From Blastococcus xanthinilyticus (GTDB lineage: Bacteria > Actinomycetota > Actinomycetes > Mycobacteriales > Geodermatophilaceae), in the NCBI RefSeq assembly GCF_008124835.1, contig NZ_VNHW01000022.1, forward strand, positions 1 to 38,101: a stretch of 38,101 nt of DNA. Direction: 5' to 3'. The translations under genes were made by a program, and so were the position numbers. Every line of letters begins with the position of its first letter. Position 1 is the first letter of the stretch. Below the pieces are notes generated by a model. That model searched no databases and was not told the origin of the DNA. It saw nothing but the letters and a program-made list of their open reading frames with translations. This document shows, in pieces, positions 7,461 through 15,807 of the stretch.

Positions 7461-8951
7461 ATGACCTCAGCTCTGCCCGCCCCACCCACATCCCGTCTGC
7501 CCCGCCCCACCTGGCTGACCCCACGGGTCGCCCGCACCGAGGTGCTCGCCGGCCTGGTCGTCGCCCTCGCGCTGATCCCCGAGGCGATCAGCTTCTCCAT
7601 CCTCGCCGGCGTCGACCCGCGCGTGGGCCTCTTCTCCTCGTTCGTGATGGCCGTGGTCATCGCCTTCACCGGCGGCCGCCCGGCGATGATCACCGCCGCG
7701 ACCGGCGCGATCGCACTCGTGGTCGCCCCCCTGGCGCTCGAGTACGGCGTCCAGTACCTCTTCGCCGCCGTCGTCCTCGGCGGCATCTTCCAGATCCTGC
7801 TGGCCGCCGCCGGCGTCGCCCGGCTGATGCGGTTCATCCCGCGCAGCGTCATGGTCGGCTTCGTCAACGCGCTGGCGATCCTCATCTTCAGCGCCCAGCT
7901 GCCGCACCTGGTCGACGTGCCGTGGCTGGTCTACCCGATGGTCGCCGCGGGCCTGGCCATGATCTTCCTGATCCCCCGCCTGACCACCGTGGTGCCGGCG
8001 CCGCTGATCTCGATCGTCGTGCTGACCGGGCTCACCGTCGCCGCCGGCCTGGCGCTGCCCGACGTGGGCGACCAGGGCGAGCTGCCCGACAGCCTCCCGT
8101 TCTTCCTGCTGCCCGACGTCCCGTTCAGCTACGCGACGCTCGCGATCATCGCCCCCTACGCCCTGGGCGTCGCCCTGGTCGGGCTGATGGAGTCGCTGAT
8201 GACCGCGAAGCTGGTCGACGACCTCACCGACACCGGGTCGGACAAGACCCGCGAGTCCTGGGGCCAGGGCGTCGCCAACATCGCCTCGGGCTTCTTCGGT
8301 GGCATGGGCGGCTGCGCGATGATCGGCCAGACCATGATCAACGTGAAGTCCGGCGCCCGCACCCGGCTGTCGACCTTCCTCTCCGGCGCGTTCCTGCTGG
8401 TGCTGGTGGTCGCGCTCGGTGACGTGGTCGCGATCATCCCGATGGCGGCGCTCGTCGCCGTCATGATCTTCGTGTCCATCGCGACCTTCGACTGGCACAG
8501 CCTCCGGACCATCCACCGCATGCCGCGCAGCGAGACCACCGTGATGCTCACGACCGTCGCCGGCACGCTCGTGACCCACAACCTGGCGATCGGCGTCGGC
8601 GTCGGCGTCCTGGTGGCCTGCGTGCTGTTCGCCCGCCGGGTCGCCCACCTGGTCGAGGTGACCAGCGTGCTCGCCCCCGACGGCGGCACCCGCTCCTACC
8701 GCGTGCACGGTGCGCTGTTCTTCGCCTCCAGCAACGACCTGGTGCACCAGTTCGACTACAACGGCGACCCGCAGACGGTCGTGGTCGACCTGTCCGAGGC
8801 CCACGTCTGGGACGCCTCCACCGTCGCCGTTCTCGATGCCATCACGCACAAGTACGAGACCCGCGGCAAGACGGTGGAGATCGTTGGCCTGACCGGCCAC
8901 TCGGCGGATCGCTTCGAGCGGCACACCGGGCAGCTCGCCGGGGCGCACTGA
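7461..8951 (+). CDS. SulP family anion transporter with STAS domain
   Basis: A 496-residue inner-membrane transporter. Residues about 25-400 hold 10-12 hydrophobic spans with family motifs: A-L-A-L-I-P-E-A-I-S-F-S near the start, where sulfate carriers have [IV]-P-Q-[SAG]-[ML]-[AG]-Y, then G-G-R-P-A-M-I-T-A-A-T-G-A and G-F-F-G-G-M-G-G-C-A-M-I-G-Q-T. The last ~90 residues form a cytoplasmic STAS domain (T-V-V-V-D-L-S-E-A-H-V-W-D-A-S). SulP members move sulfate, bicarbonate or other anions. The Pro-Glu-Ala-Ile variant resembles BicA-like bicarbonate carriers, but the substrate cannot be fixed from sequence. No sulfate-assimilation or carbonic anhydrase genes are adjacent. A MerR gene follows directly and may be co-transcribed. 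Confidence 0.9.
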   Translation: MTSALPAPPTSRLPRPTWLTPRVARTEVLAGLVVALALIPEAISFSILAGVDPRVGLFSSFVMAVVIAFTGGRPAMITAATGAIALVVAPLALEYGVQYLFAAVVLGGIFQILLAAAGVARLMRFIPRSVMVGFVNALAILIFSAQLPHLVDVPWLVYPMVAAGLAMIFLIPRLTTVVPAPLISIVVLTGLTVAAGLALPDVGDQGELPDSLPFFLLPDVPFSYATLAIIAPYALGVALVGLMESLMTAKLVDDLTDTGSDKTRESWGQGVANIASGFFGGMGGCAMIGQTMINVKSGARTRLSTFLSGAFLLVLVVALGDVVAIIPMAALVAVMIFVSIATFDWHSLRTIHRMPRSETTVMLTTVAGTLVTHNLAIGVGVGVLVACVLFARRVAHLVEVTSVLAPDGGTRSYRVHGALFFASSNDLVHQFDYNGDPQTVVVDLSEAHVWDASTVAVLDAITHKYETRGKTVEIVGLTGHSADRFERHTGQLAGAH

Positions 8952-8998
8952 TGCGCGCCTCGGCAGCGCCCGGCGACCGGATGGCCTATCAAGGTGGC

Positions 8999-9397
8999 AT
9001 GACCGGACCGCGCCGCGAACGGCTCGTGCAGATCGGCCAGGTCGCCGAGCAGACCGGGCTGAGCCTCCGCACGATCCGCTTCTACGAGGAGAACGGGCTG
9101 GTCATCCCGACCACCCGCTCCGAGGGCGGGTTCCGGCTCTACAGCGACAGCGACGTCGCCCGCCTCGAGGTGATCAAGCGGATGAAGCCGCTGGGGTTCA
9201 GCCTCGAGGAGATGCAGGAGCTGCTCACCCTGCTCGCCGAGCTCGACTCCGGCAGCGGCGACCGCGAGCGGCTCCGGGACCGGCTCCGGATGTTCCACGA
9301 GGCGGCCACCGCCCGGGTCACCGCGCTGCAGGAGCAGCTGGCCGTGGCCGAGGGGTTCGCCGACACCCTCGCCGGCCACCTGGACGCCCAGCGCTGA
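8999..9397 (+). CDS. MerR family transcriptional regulator
   Basis: A 132-residue dimeric DNA-binding regulator. The N-terminal winged helix reads I-G-Q-V-A-E-Q-T-G-L-S-L-R-T-I-R-F-Y-E-E (12-31), followed by the wing R-S-E-G-G-F-R-L-Y (40-48), then M-K-P-L-G-F-S-L-E-E-M and a C-terminal coiled coil. No cysteines are present, so it is neither a SoxR-type iron-sulfur sensor nor a CueR/MerR metal sensor; the effector is unknown. The ATG at 8999 has AAGGTGG just upstream, though the spacing is short. In-frame ATGs at 8981 and 8951 are alternatives, and the one at 8951 overlaps the SulP stop. Position suggests it regulates the SulP gene or itself. Confidence 0.88.
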   Translation: MTGPRRERLVQIGQVAEQTGLSLRTIRFYEENGLVIPTTRSEGGFRLYSDSDVARLEVIKRMKPLGFSLEEMQELLTLLAELDSGSGDRERLRDRLRMFHEAATARVTALQEQLAVAEGFADTLAGHLDAQR

Positions 9398-9398
9398 G

Positions 9399-9420
9399 CC
9401 ACCCGCGCCGCCCGCGGTGG
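9399..9420. terminator. Hairpin between the converging MerR and ANTAR genes
   Basis: CCACC(C)GCG and CGCGGTGG form an 8-bp stem with a one-base bulge in the 40-base gap between two converging genes. It is a plausible bidirectional terminator. Confidence 0.4.
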
Positions 9421-9437
9421 GACGACCGGCCGCGGCG

Positions 9438-9707
9438 TCAGCCGGGCCGGGGCAGCTCGCCGGTCCCGACGATGCGCTCGGCCACGTCGCGCAGCTTCTC
9501 GTTCCGCTCCATGGAGAGCTTCACCAGCACGCCGAACGCGTCGTCCGCCGTCACCTTGTGCCGCTCCATGACGATCCCCACGGCGACCCCGATGCGCCGG
9601 TTGCTGGCCAGTGCCCGCTCGAGGTGCGCAGCCTGCCGGGTGACCATCCCGAGCTCTCGGCGCAGCTGCGCCACCTCGTCCTCGGAGGCGCCCGTCGGGT
9701 CGACCAC
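9438..9707 (-). CDS. Stand-alone ANTAR domain protein
   Basis: ANTAR domains are three-helix RNA-binding modules that act as antiterminators, usually under control of a GAF, PAS or receiver domain. This 89-residue protein has only a short N-terminal helix (V-A-Q-L-R-R-E-L-G-M-V-T-R-Q-A-A-H-L) likely to pair as a coiled coil, then the ANTAR core: A-L-A-S-N-R-R-I-G-V-A-V-G-I-V-M-E-R-H-K-V-T-A-D-D-A-F, with the family [IV]-[AG]-x-A-x-G-[IV]-[LIV]-M pattern, and L-R-D-V-A-E-R-I-V. With no sensor domain, its activity probably depends on a partner or on expression level. The GTG at 9707 has no ribosome binding site but a -10-like TAAGCT eight bases upstream. Confidence 0.85.
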   Translation of the reverse strand: MVDPTGASEDEVAQLRRELGMVTRQAAHLERALASNRRIGVAVGIVMERHKVTADDAFGVLVKLSMERNEKLRDVAERIVGTGELPRPG

Positions 9708-9715
9708 GACGCAGC

Positions 9716-9721
9716 AGCTTA
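9716..9721 (-). promoter_or_regulatory. Probable -10 element of the ANTAR gene, leaderless
   Basis: TAAGCT on the minus strand fits TANNNT and lies eight bases before the GTG start; no ribosome binding site is seen. It sits in a small AT-richer patch, GTTTACAACGTAAGCT. Confidence 0.4.
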
Positions 9722-9806
9722 CGTTGTAAACGCGCGCTGCGGCGGGTGGCCCGGACGGCCGGCCACCGCCGGGACCGGGGCCGGTCGCCGGCCCCGGGGA
9801 CGAGGG

Positions 9807-10255
9807 TCACTGCACGTCGACGAAGCGCTCCACGTCGCGGGGCCGGCCGGCGATGACGATCTCGCAGCCGTAGCTGAGCACCGTGTCGTTCGCGGCGTGG
9901 GTGTAGGCGTCCTGCCCCTGCGGCTTGACCAACACGACGGTCACCCGGTACCGCTTGCGCAGGCCGGACTCGCCGAGGGGCACGCCGACGAGCTCGCGCG
10001 GCGGCCGGGTCTTCGCGAACACCCACTGCGGGTCGAGCTCCACCCAGTCGAGCAGCCGGCCGGACACCAGGTGGGCGATCCGCTCCCCCATGTCCTGCTC
10101 CGGGAACGCCACGTGGTGCGCACCGACGCGCTCCAGGATGGTGGCCTGCTGGCGGCTGACGGCCTTCGCCCACACGTCGCGGATCCCGATCTCGCTCAAC
10201 AGCGCGGTGGTCAGGATGCTGGCCGCCAGCCCACCGACGATCACGGCCAGCGCGA
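9807..10255 (-). pseudogene. ktrA: ktrA/trkA-like potassium uptake regulator, 5' half deleted
   Basis: About 150 codons match the back half of a KtrA/TrkA regulatory subunit, which binds NAD(H)/ATP and gates a potassium channel. The end of the RCK_N domain is seen in [15 protein letters not shown], then [20 protein letters not shown] and [13 protein letters not shown] full RCK_C domain follows, with [13 protein letters not shown]. The N-terminal Rossmann start with its G-x-G-x-x-G loop is missing. Upstream of about 10255 the frame stays open to 10403, but those codons are the antisense of kdpB, so the gene is broken there. The exact breakpoint is uncertain by about 20 bases either way. Confidence 0.85.
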
Positions 10256-10272
10256 TGGGCAGGCTCACCCAC

Positions 10273-10572
10273 GCGAAGTACTTCGCCATCCTCCCGGCGA
10301 TGTTCGCCGGTGCCGTCCCGGCGCTGGACTCGCTGAACGTGATGCGGCTGTCCTCGCCGCAGTCGGCGATCCTCTCGGCCGTCATCTTCAACGCGCTGAT
10401 CATCGTCGCCCTGGTGCCGCTGGCGCTGCGCGGCGTCCGCTACCGGCCGGCGTCCGCCTCGGCGATGCTGCGCCGCAACCCGCTGGTCTACGGCGTCGGC
10501 GGCGTGCTGCTGCCGCTCGTCGGGATCAAGCTCATCGACCTGCTCGTCTCGCTCGTCCCCGGGATCGCCTGA
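10273..10572 (+). pseudogene. kdpB: kdpB remnant: last ~100 codons of the potassium-transporting ATPase B subunit
   Basis: From [11 protein letters not shown] onward the frame is unmistakably the C-terminal membrane part of KdpB, the P-type ATPase subunit of the high-affinity K+ pump: [33 protein letters not shown], and [11 protein letters not shown]. Everything before it is gone: the DKTGT phosphorylation site, the nucleotide-binding domain and most membrane helices. kdpA is also absent. Upstream the same frame reads unrelated sequence antisense to the ktrA remnant. The stop TGA overlaps the kdpC ATG (ATGA), as in intact kdp operons. Confidence 0.9.
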
Positions 10573-11185
10573 TGTCCGCACCCCTCCTCCGCTCCGGCCG
10601 GCAGCTGCTGGCCGCCGTCCGGGCCCTGGCCGTGTTCGCCGTGCTGTGCGGCCTCGCCTATCCGCTCCTGGTGTTCGGGCTGGCCCAGGTCATCGCGCCG
10701 GCGAAGGCCGACGGCTCCCTCGTCGAGGTCGACGGCGAGGTCGTCGGGTCGGCCCTGCTCGGCCAGCCGTTCACCGACGCGGGCGGCGACCCGCTGCCGG
10801 AGTACTTCCAGCCGCGGCCCTCGGCGTCCGACCACGACCCGCTGGCCTCTCCGGGGGGTCGAACCTCGGCCCGAACTCCTCCGAGCTCCTGGCGCTCGTC
10901 GAGGAGCGCCGGGAGGCGGTGGCCGCGTTCGACGTCGTCGCCGTCGCCGACGTCCCGGCCGACGCGGTGACGGCCTCGGGCTCCGGCCTCGATCCGCACA
11001 TCTCGCCCGAGTACGCCGACCTCCAGCTCGACCGCGTCGCGGCCGCGCGGGGCCTGCCGGCGACCGAGGTGTCCGACCTGGTCGCGGCCCATTCCTCCGG
11101 CCGTGACCTGAGCGTCGTCGGGGCTCCGCACGTGGACGTGCTGAGGCTGAACGTGGCGCTGGACCGGTCGACCGCCGGCGGCTGA
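10572..11185 (+). pseudogene. kdpC: kdpC with a one-base frameshift
   Basis: KdpC is a single-span subunit that assists ATP binding by KdpB. The first frame gives the N terminus, transmembrane segment (A-L-A-V-F-A-V-L-C-G-L-A-Y-P-L-L-V) and P-E-Y-F-Q-P-R-P-S-A up to D-P-L-A-S-P-G-G. The family then continues in another frame: G-S-N-L-G-P-N-S-S-E-L, D-A-V-T-A-S-G-S-G-L-D-P-H-I-S-P-E-Y-A and R-V-A-A-A-R-G-L-P. The switch lies at a run of six G (10853-10858); seven would restore one frame of about 204 codons. It may be real decay, as expected beside a truncated kdpB, or a homopolymer sequencing error. Confidence 0.88.
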
Positions 11186-11275
11186 GCCGGCCGCGGCTCC
11201 CGCTGGCCCGGCTCGGCCACGCCGGGTCAGCGGAACGGCGGAGTCCTCGGGGCTGCCTTTCGCGGGCAACCCCGC

Positions 11276-11281
11276 TAGCCT
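11276..11281 (+). promoter_or_regulatory. Probable -10 element for the universal stress protein/symporter operon
   Basis: TAGCCT fits TANNNT and lies 33 bases before the GTG start, which has a good GGAGGTGGG ribosome binding site. No convincing -35 element is seen. Confidence 0.35.
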
Positions 11282-11314
11282 CGCGCCACGTCGTCCCCGG
11301 CCGGAGGTGGGCTC

Positions 11315-11752
11315 GTGCCCGAATCGATCATCGTAGGTCTGGACGGGAGTGAGTCGAGCGGCCGCGCCGCCGACGCCGCCGCCGACGCCGCCCGCCGCCA
11401 CGGCCTGCGCCTGGTGCTCGTCTGCGTGGTCCCCTGGTCCCCCTACTCCTTCACCACCGCGGAGGAGAACGAGCGCCGCTCGGTCGAGAAGGCCCGCGAG
11501 GCGGCGGCTGCGCAGGATCGGGTGCTGGACCCGGTCATCGCCCGGCTGTCGGCCGCAGGCGACCTGCAGATGGAAGGCATCGTCCGCCACGGGCACCCGG
11601 CGGAGACGCTGGTGGGCGTCGCCCGGGAGCACGACGCGGCCTGGATCACCGTCGGCCGCGTAGGTCAGAGCCGGGTGCGCACCCTGCTGTTCGGCTCGAC
11701 CCCGAGCAGCCTCATCCAGCTGTCCCCCGTCCCCGTCCTGGTGGTGCCGTGA
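11315..11752 (+). CDS. Universal stress protein (UspA family)
   Basis: A single-domain, 145-residue cytoplasmic nucleotide-binding protein of the ATP-binding Usp class. It opens with I-I-V-G-L-D-G-S-E-S-S, the usual first strand and loop, and ends with the ATP-binding pattern G-x2-G-x9-G-S (G-R-V-G-Q-S-R-V-R-T-L-L-F-G-S) and P-V-P-V-L-V-V-P. The GTG start has GGAGGTGGG six bases upstream. Its TGA overlaps the ATG of the symporter gene, so the two are translationally coupled and the Usp may modulate or serve the transporter, as Usp domains do for several carriers. That link is inference. Confidence 0.92.
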   Translation: MPESIIVGLDGSESSGRAADAAADAARRHGLRLVLVCVVPWSPYSFTTAEENERRSVEKAREAAAAQDRVLDPVIARLSAAGDLQMEGIVRHGHPAETLVGVAREHDAAWITVGRVGQSRVRTLLFGSTPSSLIQLSPVPVLVVP

Positions 11753-13254
11753 TGTCCTCCGACTCCGTGCTGGCCGCCAGCTTCGACGAGCAGGTCGACG
11801 GCTTCGTCGCGCCGGTCTTCGACTGGATCACCGAGAAGGTCTTCTACGCCGTCCCCCTGGACTTCATCGACGAGGGCGTCGAGCTGCCGCTCATCGTGGT
11901 GTGGCTGGTCATCGCGGGCTTCTTCTTCACCATCTACCTGCGCGGCTTCCAGTTCCGCGCGTTCCGCCACGCGATCCAGCTGATCCGGGGCCGCTACGAC
12001 GACCCCCGGGACGCCGGCGAGGTCACCCACTTCCAGGCCCTGGCCACCGCCGTCTCGGGCACCGTGGGGCTCGGCAACATCGCCGGCGTGGCGATCGCCA
12101 TCTCCCTCGGCGGCCCCGGCGCCACCCTCTGGATGATCCTCGCCGGGCTGCTCGGCATGTGCACCAAGGGCGTCGAGTGCACGCTCGGGGTGAAGTACCG
12201 CAACGTGTACCCGGACGGCCGGGTCTCCGGCGGCCCGATGTACTACCTGACCAAGGGCCTCCGGGAGAAGGACCCGCGGCTGGGCACCCTCGGCAAGGTG
12301 CTCGCCATCCTGTTCTGCATCTTCACCCTCGGCGGGGCCGTCGGTGGCGGCAACATGTTCCAGGCCAACCAGGCCTTCAACCAGGCCCAGTCGGTGACCG
12401 GTGGCGCGGACGGCCCGCTCGGGTTCGGCGCCGCGGGCGCGGTGTTCGGGCTGGTGCTGGCCCTGCTCGTCGGCGCGGTCATCATCGGCGGCATCCGGAG
12501 CATCGCCCGGGTCACCGACAAGCTCGTGCCGTTCATGGCGGTCTTCTACGTGCTCGCCTGCCTGACCGTGCTGTTCGCCAACCTGACGCAGATCCCCGAG
12601 GCGCTCTGGGCGATCGTCTCCCAGGCCTTCACCCCCGAGGCCGGCTACGGCGGCATCGTCGGCGTCCTCATCCAGGGCTTCCGCCGGGCGGCGTTCAGCA
12701 ACGAGGCGGGGCTGGGCTCGGCGGCGATCGCGCACTCGGCGGTGAAGACCGAGGAGCCGGCGACGGAGGGGCACGTCGCCGTCCTCGAGCCGTTCATCGA
12801 CACCGTCGTCATCTGCACGATGACCGCCCTGGCGATCGTCATCACCGGCACCTACGCCGACACCTCCAGCGATGCGGGCGTGGAGACGACGTCGGCAGCG
12901 TTCGAGACCGTCGTCGACTGGTTCCCCATCGTGCTGGCGGTCGCGGTCATCCTGTTCGCGTACTCGACGATGCTGGCCTGGAGCTACTACGGCCTGAAGG
13001 CCGCGACCTACCTGTTCGGCGAGTCGATGGTCGTCGACCGGACGTGGAAGCTGATCTTCTGCCTCTTCGTCGTCATCGGGGCGTCGTCCACGGTCGAGTC
13101 GGTGATCGGCTTCTCCGACAGCATGATCTTCCTGATGTCGCTGCCGAACATCGTCGGGCTCTACATCCTGGCCCGGGTGGTGAAGCGGGAGATCAACGGC
13201 TACCGGACCCGGCTGGAGACCGGCGAGATCGTGCCGGTCAGCGAGCGCACCTGA
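11752..13254 (+). CDS. Alanine (or glycine):cation symporter, AGCS family
   Basis: A secondary transporter of about 500 residues that imports D/L-alanine or glycine with Na+ or H+. About ten to eleven hydrophobic spans are present. Family motifs are complete: T-A-V-S-G-T-V-G-L-G-N-I-A-G-V-A (near 105), S-G-G-P-M-Y-Y-L, G-G-G-N-M-F-Q-A-N-Q, the signature Q-G-F-R-R-A-A-F-S-N-E-A-G-L-G-S (near 310) and A-H-S-A-V-K-T-E-E-P, followed by L-E-P-F-I-D-T-V-V-I-C-T-M-T. The ATG at 11752 overlaps the Usp stop (ATGA). It converges on the chemoreceptor gene with only six bases between stops. Confidence 0.93.
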   Translation: MSSDSVLAASFDEQVDGFVAPVFDWITEKVFYAVPLDFIDEGVELPLIVVWLVIAGFFFTIYLRGFQFRAFRHAIQLIRGRYDDPRDAGEVTHFQALATAVSGTVGLGNIAGVAIAISLGGPGATLWMILAGLLGMCTKGVECTLGVKYRNVYPDGRVSGGPMYYLTKGLREKDPRLGTLGKVLAILFCIFTLGGAVGGGNMFQANQAFNQAQSVTGGADGPLGFGAAGAVFGLVLALLVGAVIIGGIRSIARVTDKLVPFMAVFYVLACLTVLFANLTQIPEALWAIVSQAFTPEAGYGGIVGVLIQGFRRAAFSNEAGLGSAAIAHSAVKTEEPATEGHVAVLEPFIDTVVICTMTALAIVITGTYADTSSDAGVETTSAAFETVVDWFPIVLAVAVILFAYSTMLAWSYYGLKAATYLFGESMVVDRTWKLIFCLFVVIGASSTVESVIGFSDSMIFLMSLPNIVGLYILARVVKREINGYRTRLETGEIVPVSERT

Positions 13255-13260
13255 GCCGGA

Positions 13261-14451
13261 TCACATGGCGCTGACGATGCGCCGCAGGTCCTCGGCCATG
13301 CGGGTGGCTTCCCGGGAGGCCCCGACGATGGCGTCCTGGGCTTGAGCCGTCGAGGCGTTCTGCTCCTCGACCGCCGCCGCGATCGTCGTCTGCGCCTCGA
13401 CGACGCCGTGGATGACCTCCTGCACGCTGCCGAGCGCGGCGCCCGCCGCCTCGACGTCGTCGCGCACGGTGTCGACCACCCGCCGGATGCGCTCGGTCGC
13501 CCGCGCGGTCTCCGAGGCCAGGTCCTTGACCTCGCCCGCGACGACGGCGAACCCCTTGCCGGCCTCCCCCGCGCGAGCGGACTCGATCGTCGCGTTGAGC
13601 GCCAGCAGGTTCGTCTGGTCGGCGATGGTGGAGATGCTGCCGGCGATCTGGTCGATCTCGGTCATCGTCGCGGCCAGGCGCTCGATGGTCTCGGCGCTCG
13701 CCCGGGAACTCGCGCTGGCCTGGGTGGCGGTGGTGGTCGCGTGGCTGGCCGCGGCGGCGATCTCCGTGATGGCCGACCGCAGCCCGGTCATCACGTCGGT
13801 GGCCGTACCGACGTTGCCGTCCAGCCGGCGCCCGGCGTCCACGAGCTCGGCGAGCTGCTGCTCCAGGGTGGCGGCCCGGTTCGCCCGATCCGCGAGCGCA
13901 GCGGCGGCACCCTCCGCGGTCCGGGCCCGCTCGGCGGCCAGCTCGGCCTGGGCGGCCGCCTGCGCCTCCGCCTGCGCCTCCGCGCGGCGCCGCTCGGCCC
14001 GGCGCGCTCGATCGGACTCCTCGGCGAACTTCCAGGTGTAGGCCAGGAAGAAGGCCTCGGCCAGCAGGAACACCGCGTGCAGCAGCGCGAACACGAGCGG
14101 GTTCTCGCGGGCCTGCTCCGTGGAGTAGACGGTGTCCGGCGCGAAGAGGCTGGTGACCGCGTGGTGCACGGCGACGAACACGACGGCCAGGAGGAACGGC
14201 GTCCAGAGCTGGTAGAGGGACACCAGCGCGAGGAGCACGTAGAACCAGATGTGGAGGTCGGTCAGCCCGCCGCCGACGTGCACCAGCAGGTCGGCGCCGA
14301 ACATGAGCCCGATGGCGGCTGCGCTCGCCCGCGCGCCACGCACGGGGAGCAGCACGGCTGCGGCGAGCGTGGCCACCAGCGCGGCCAGCTGTCCCCAGAA
14401 CGCCCAGCCGTCCACGTCACGGACGAGAGCGAGGCCGATCAGCGCCAACAC
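13261..14451 (-). CDS. Methyl-accepting chemotaxis-type receptor with membrane-embedded N terminus
   Basis: The C-terminal half is a standard receptor signalling domain: a long coiled coil with the hairpin-tip motif [20 protein letters not shown] (276-295) followed by [11 protein letters not shown]. The N-terminal ~140 residues hold about five hydrophobic spans with [11 protein letters not shown] and V-H-H-A-V-T and no periplasmic sensor or HAMP domain. A strongly Glu/Arg/Ala helix (145-185) links the parts. The sensed signal is unknown, and no che genes are in the window. The GTG at 14451 lies inside the acyl-CoA dehydrogenase gene (35-base overlap) without a ribosome binding site; relatives I recall have about 40 more residues before the first span, so the 5' end may be truncated. 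Confidence 0.8.
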   Translation of the reverse strand: MLALIGLALVRDVDGWAFWGQLAALVATLAAAVLLPVRGARASAAAIGLMFGADLLVHVGGGLTDLHIWFYVLLALVSLYQLWTPFLLAVVFVAVHHAVTSLFAPDTVYSTEQARENPLVFALLHAVFLLAEAFFLAYTWKFAEESDRARRAERRRAEAQAEAQAAAQAELAAERARTAEGAAAALADRANRAATLEQQLAELVDAGRRLDGNVGTATDVMTGLRSAITEIAAAASHATTTATQASASSRASAETIERLAATMTEIDQIAGSISTIADQTNLLALNATIESARAGEAGKGFAVVAGEVKDLASETARATERIRRVVDTVRDDVEAAGAALGSVQEVIHGVVEAQTTIAAAVEEQNASTAQAQDAIVGASREATRMAEDLRRIVSAM

Positions 14452-15586
14452 CCAGGGAACGCCCGACGATCTCCTTCATGATCTCGGTCGTCCCGCCGTA
14501 GATGGTCTGGATGCGGGCGTCGAGGAAGGCCTTGGCCACCGGGTACTCGAGCATGTAGCCGTACCCCCCGTGCAGCTGCAGGCAGCGGTCGACGACCCGC
14601 TTCTGCAGCTCGGTGGTCCACCACTTCGCCATCGCCGCGTCCTCGGCGGTGAACCGGCCGGCGTTGTGCTCGGTGATCGCCTTCTCGAGGTAGGTCTCGG
14701 CGATGGAGACCTCGGTGTGCATCTCGGCCAGCTCGAAGCGGGTGTTCTGGAACGCCCCGATGGGCCGGCCGAAGGCGGTGCGGGTCTTGCAGTGCTCGAC
14801 GGTCAGGTCGAGCACCGTCCGGCTCGAGGCGACGGCGCCCGCGGCGATGGACAGCCGCTCCTGCGGCAGGTTCTCCATGAGGTGGACGAAGCCGCGTCCC
14901 TCGGTGCCGAGCAGGTTGGCCGCCGGCACGCGGACGTCCTCGAAGAAGAGCTCGGCGGTGTCCTGCGCCTTGAGCCCGATCTTGTCCAGGTTCCGGCCGC
15001 GTTCGAACCCGGGCATCCCGCGCTCGACGACCAGCAGGGAGAAGCCGCGCGCCCCGGCGTCGGGGTCGGTGCGGGCGACGACGATCACCAGGTCGGCGTT
15101 GATGCCGTTGGTGATGAAGGTCTTGGAACCGTTCAGCACCCACTCGTCGCCGTCCCGGCGGGCCGTGGTCCGCAGGCCCTGCAGGTCCGAGCCGGCACCG
15201 GGCTCGGTCATCGCGATCGCGGTGATGATCTCGCCGCTCACCACCCCCGGCAACCAGCGGCGCTTCTGCTCCTCGGTGGTCAGCCCGACCAGGTACGGCG
15301 CCACGACGTCGTTCTGCAGCGCGAAGCCGAGGCCACTGGCCCCTACCCGGGTGATCTCGGCGGACAGGATCGCGTTGTAGCGGAAGTCCGCGACCCCCGC
15401 TCCCCCGTACTCCTCGGGCACGTCCATCGCGAGCAGCCCCAGCGCACCCGCCCGGAGCCAGACCGCGCGGTCGACGACCCCGGCCTCCTCCCACGCGGCG
15501 TGGTGCGGCACGACCTCCTTGGCGAGGAAGTCGCGGACCATCGCGCGGAACGCCTCGTGCTCGGCCTCGTAGAGCGCGGACTGCAC
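14417..15586 (-). CDS. Acyl-CoA dehydrogenase
   Basis: An FAD enzyme making the alpha,beta-double bond of acyl-CoA thioesters in fatty or branched-chain acid breakdown. The 389-residue protein carries [10 protein letters not shown] (125-134), [10 protein letters not shown]-x-A-F-G-R-P-I-G, the C-terminal signature [13 protein letters not shown], and [15 protein letters not shown]. The Glu in G-T-T-E-I is where many members have the catalytic base. The GTG at 15586 has GGAGG five bases upstream; the longer open frame to 15757 is rejected. Relatives usually end at R-S-L-G-[VL]; here about ten further residues follow, read from the chemoreceptor gene, suggesting a lost stop codon. Chain-length preference is unknown. 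Confidence 0.92.
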   Translation of the reverse strand: MQSALYEAEHEAFRAMVRDFLAKEVVPHHAAWEEAGVVDRAVWLRAGALGLLAMDVPEEYGGAGVADFRYNAILSAEITRVGASGLGFALQNDVVAPYLVGLTTEEQKRRWLPGVVSGEIITAIAMTEPGAGSDLQGLRTTARRDGDEWVLNGSKTFITNGINADLVIVVARTDPDAGARGFSLLVVERGMPGFERGRNLDKIGLKAQDTAELFFEDVRVPAANLLGTEGRGFVHLMENLPQERLSIAAGAVASSRTVLDLTVEHCKTRTAFGRPIGAFQNTRFELAEMHTEVSIAETYLEKAITEHNAGRFTAEDAAMAKWWTTELQKRVVDRCLQLHGGYGYMLEYPVAKAFLDARIQTIYGGTTEIMKEIVGRSLGVGADRPRSRP

Positions 15587-15807
15587 AGGGGCCTCCAGGG
15601 GTGCTCGGTTCCCGGGCGGCGGATGCCCCCGACGGCGAACATACCGATCGGGGAGCCCGTTCCCGAGGCCTCCGTTCCACCGTGGGAAGCCCGCCGGGCC
15701 GGCCCATCGATCCCGGTGCGCGACGCCTGGGGCTCCTGGGACAGGTGCGGCCGACACGTGCCCGGCGGTGGTGGCGGAAGCGGCCGCGGCCTCGGACCCT
15801 GGACGCC

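Noticed and set aside
7467..8948. 493-codon minus-strand frame opposite the SulP gene
   Set aside because: Asp/His/Gly/Val-rich mirror of a membrane protein gene; the plus-strand frame has clear SulP and STAS motifs.
9807..10403. Intact 198-residue membrane-anchored TrkA-like protein
   Set aside because: The apparent N-terminal membrane segment is mostly antisense of kdpB and the junction; the RCK_N start is missing.
15601..15807. Longer form of the small Cys-containing protein
   Set aside because: The upstream codons overlap the dehydrogenase promoter region and read as Arg/Pro/Gly-rich shadow sequence; the ATG at 15808 is a cleaner start.
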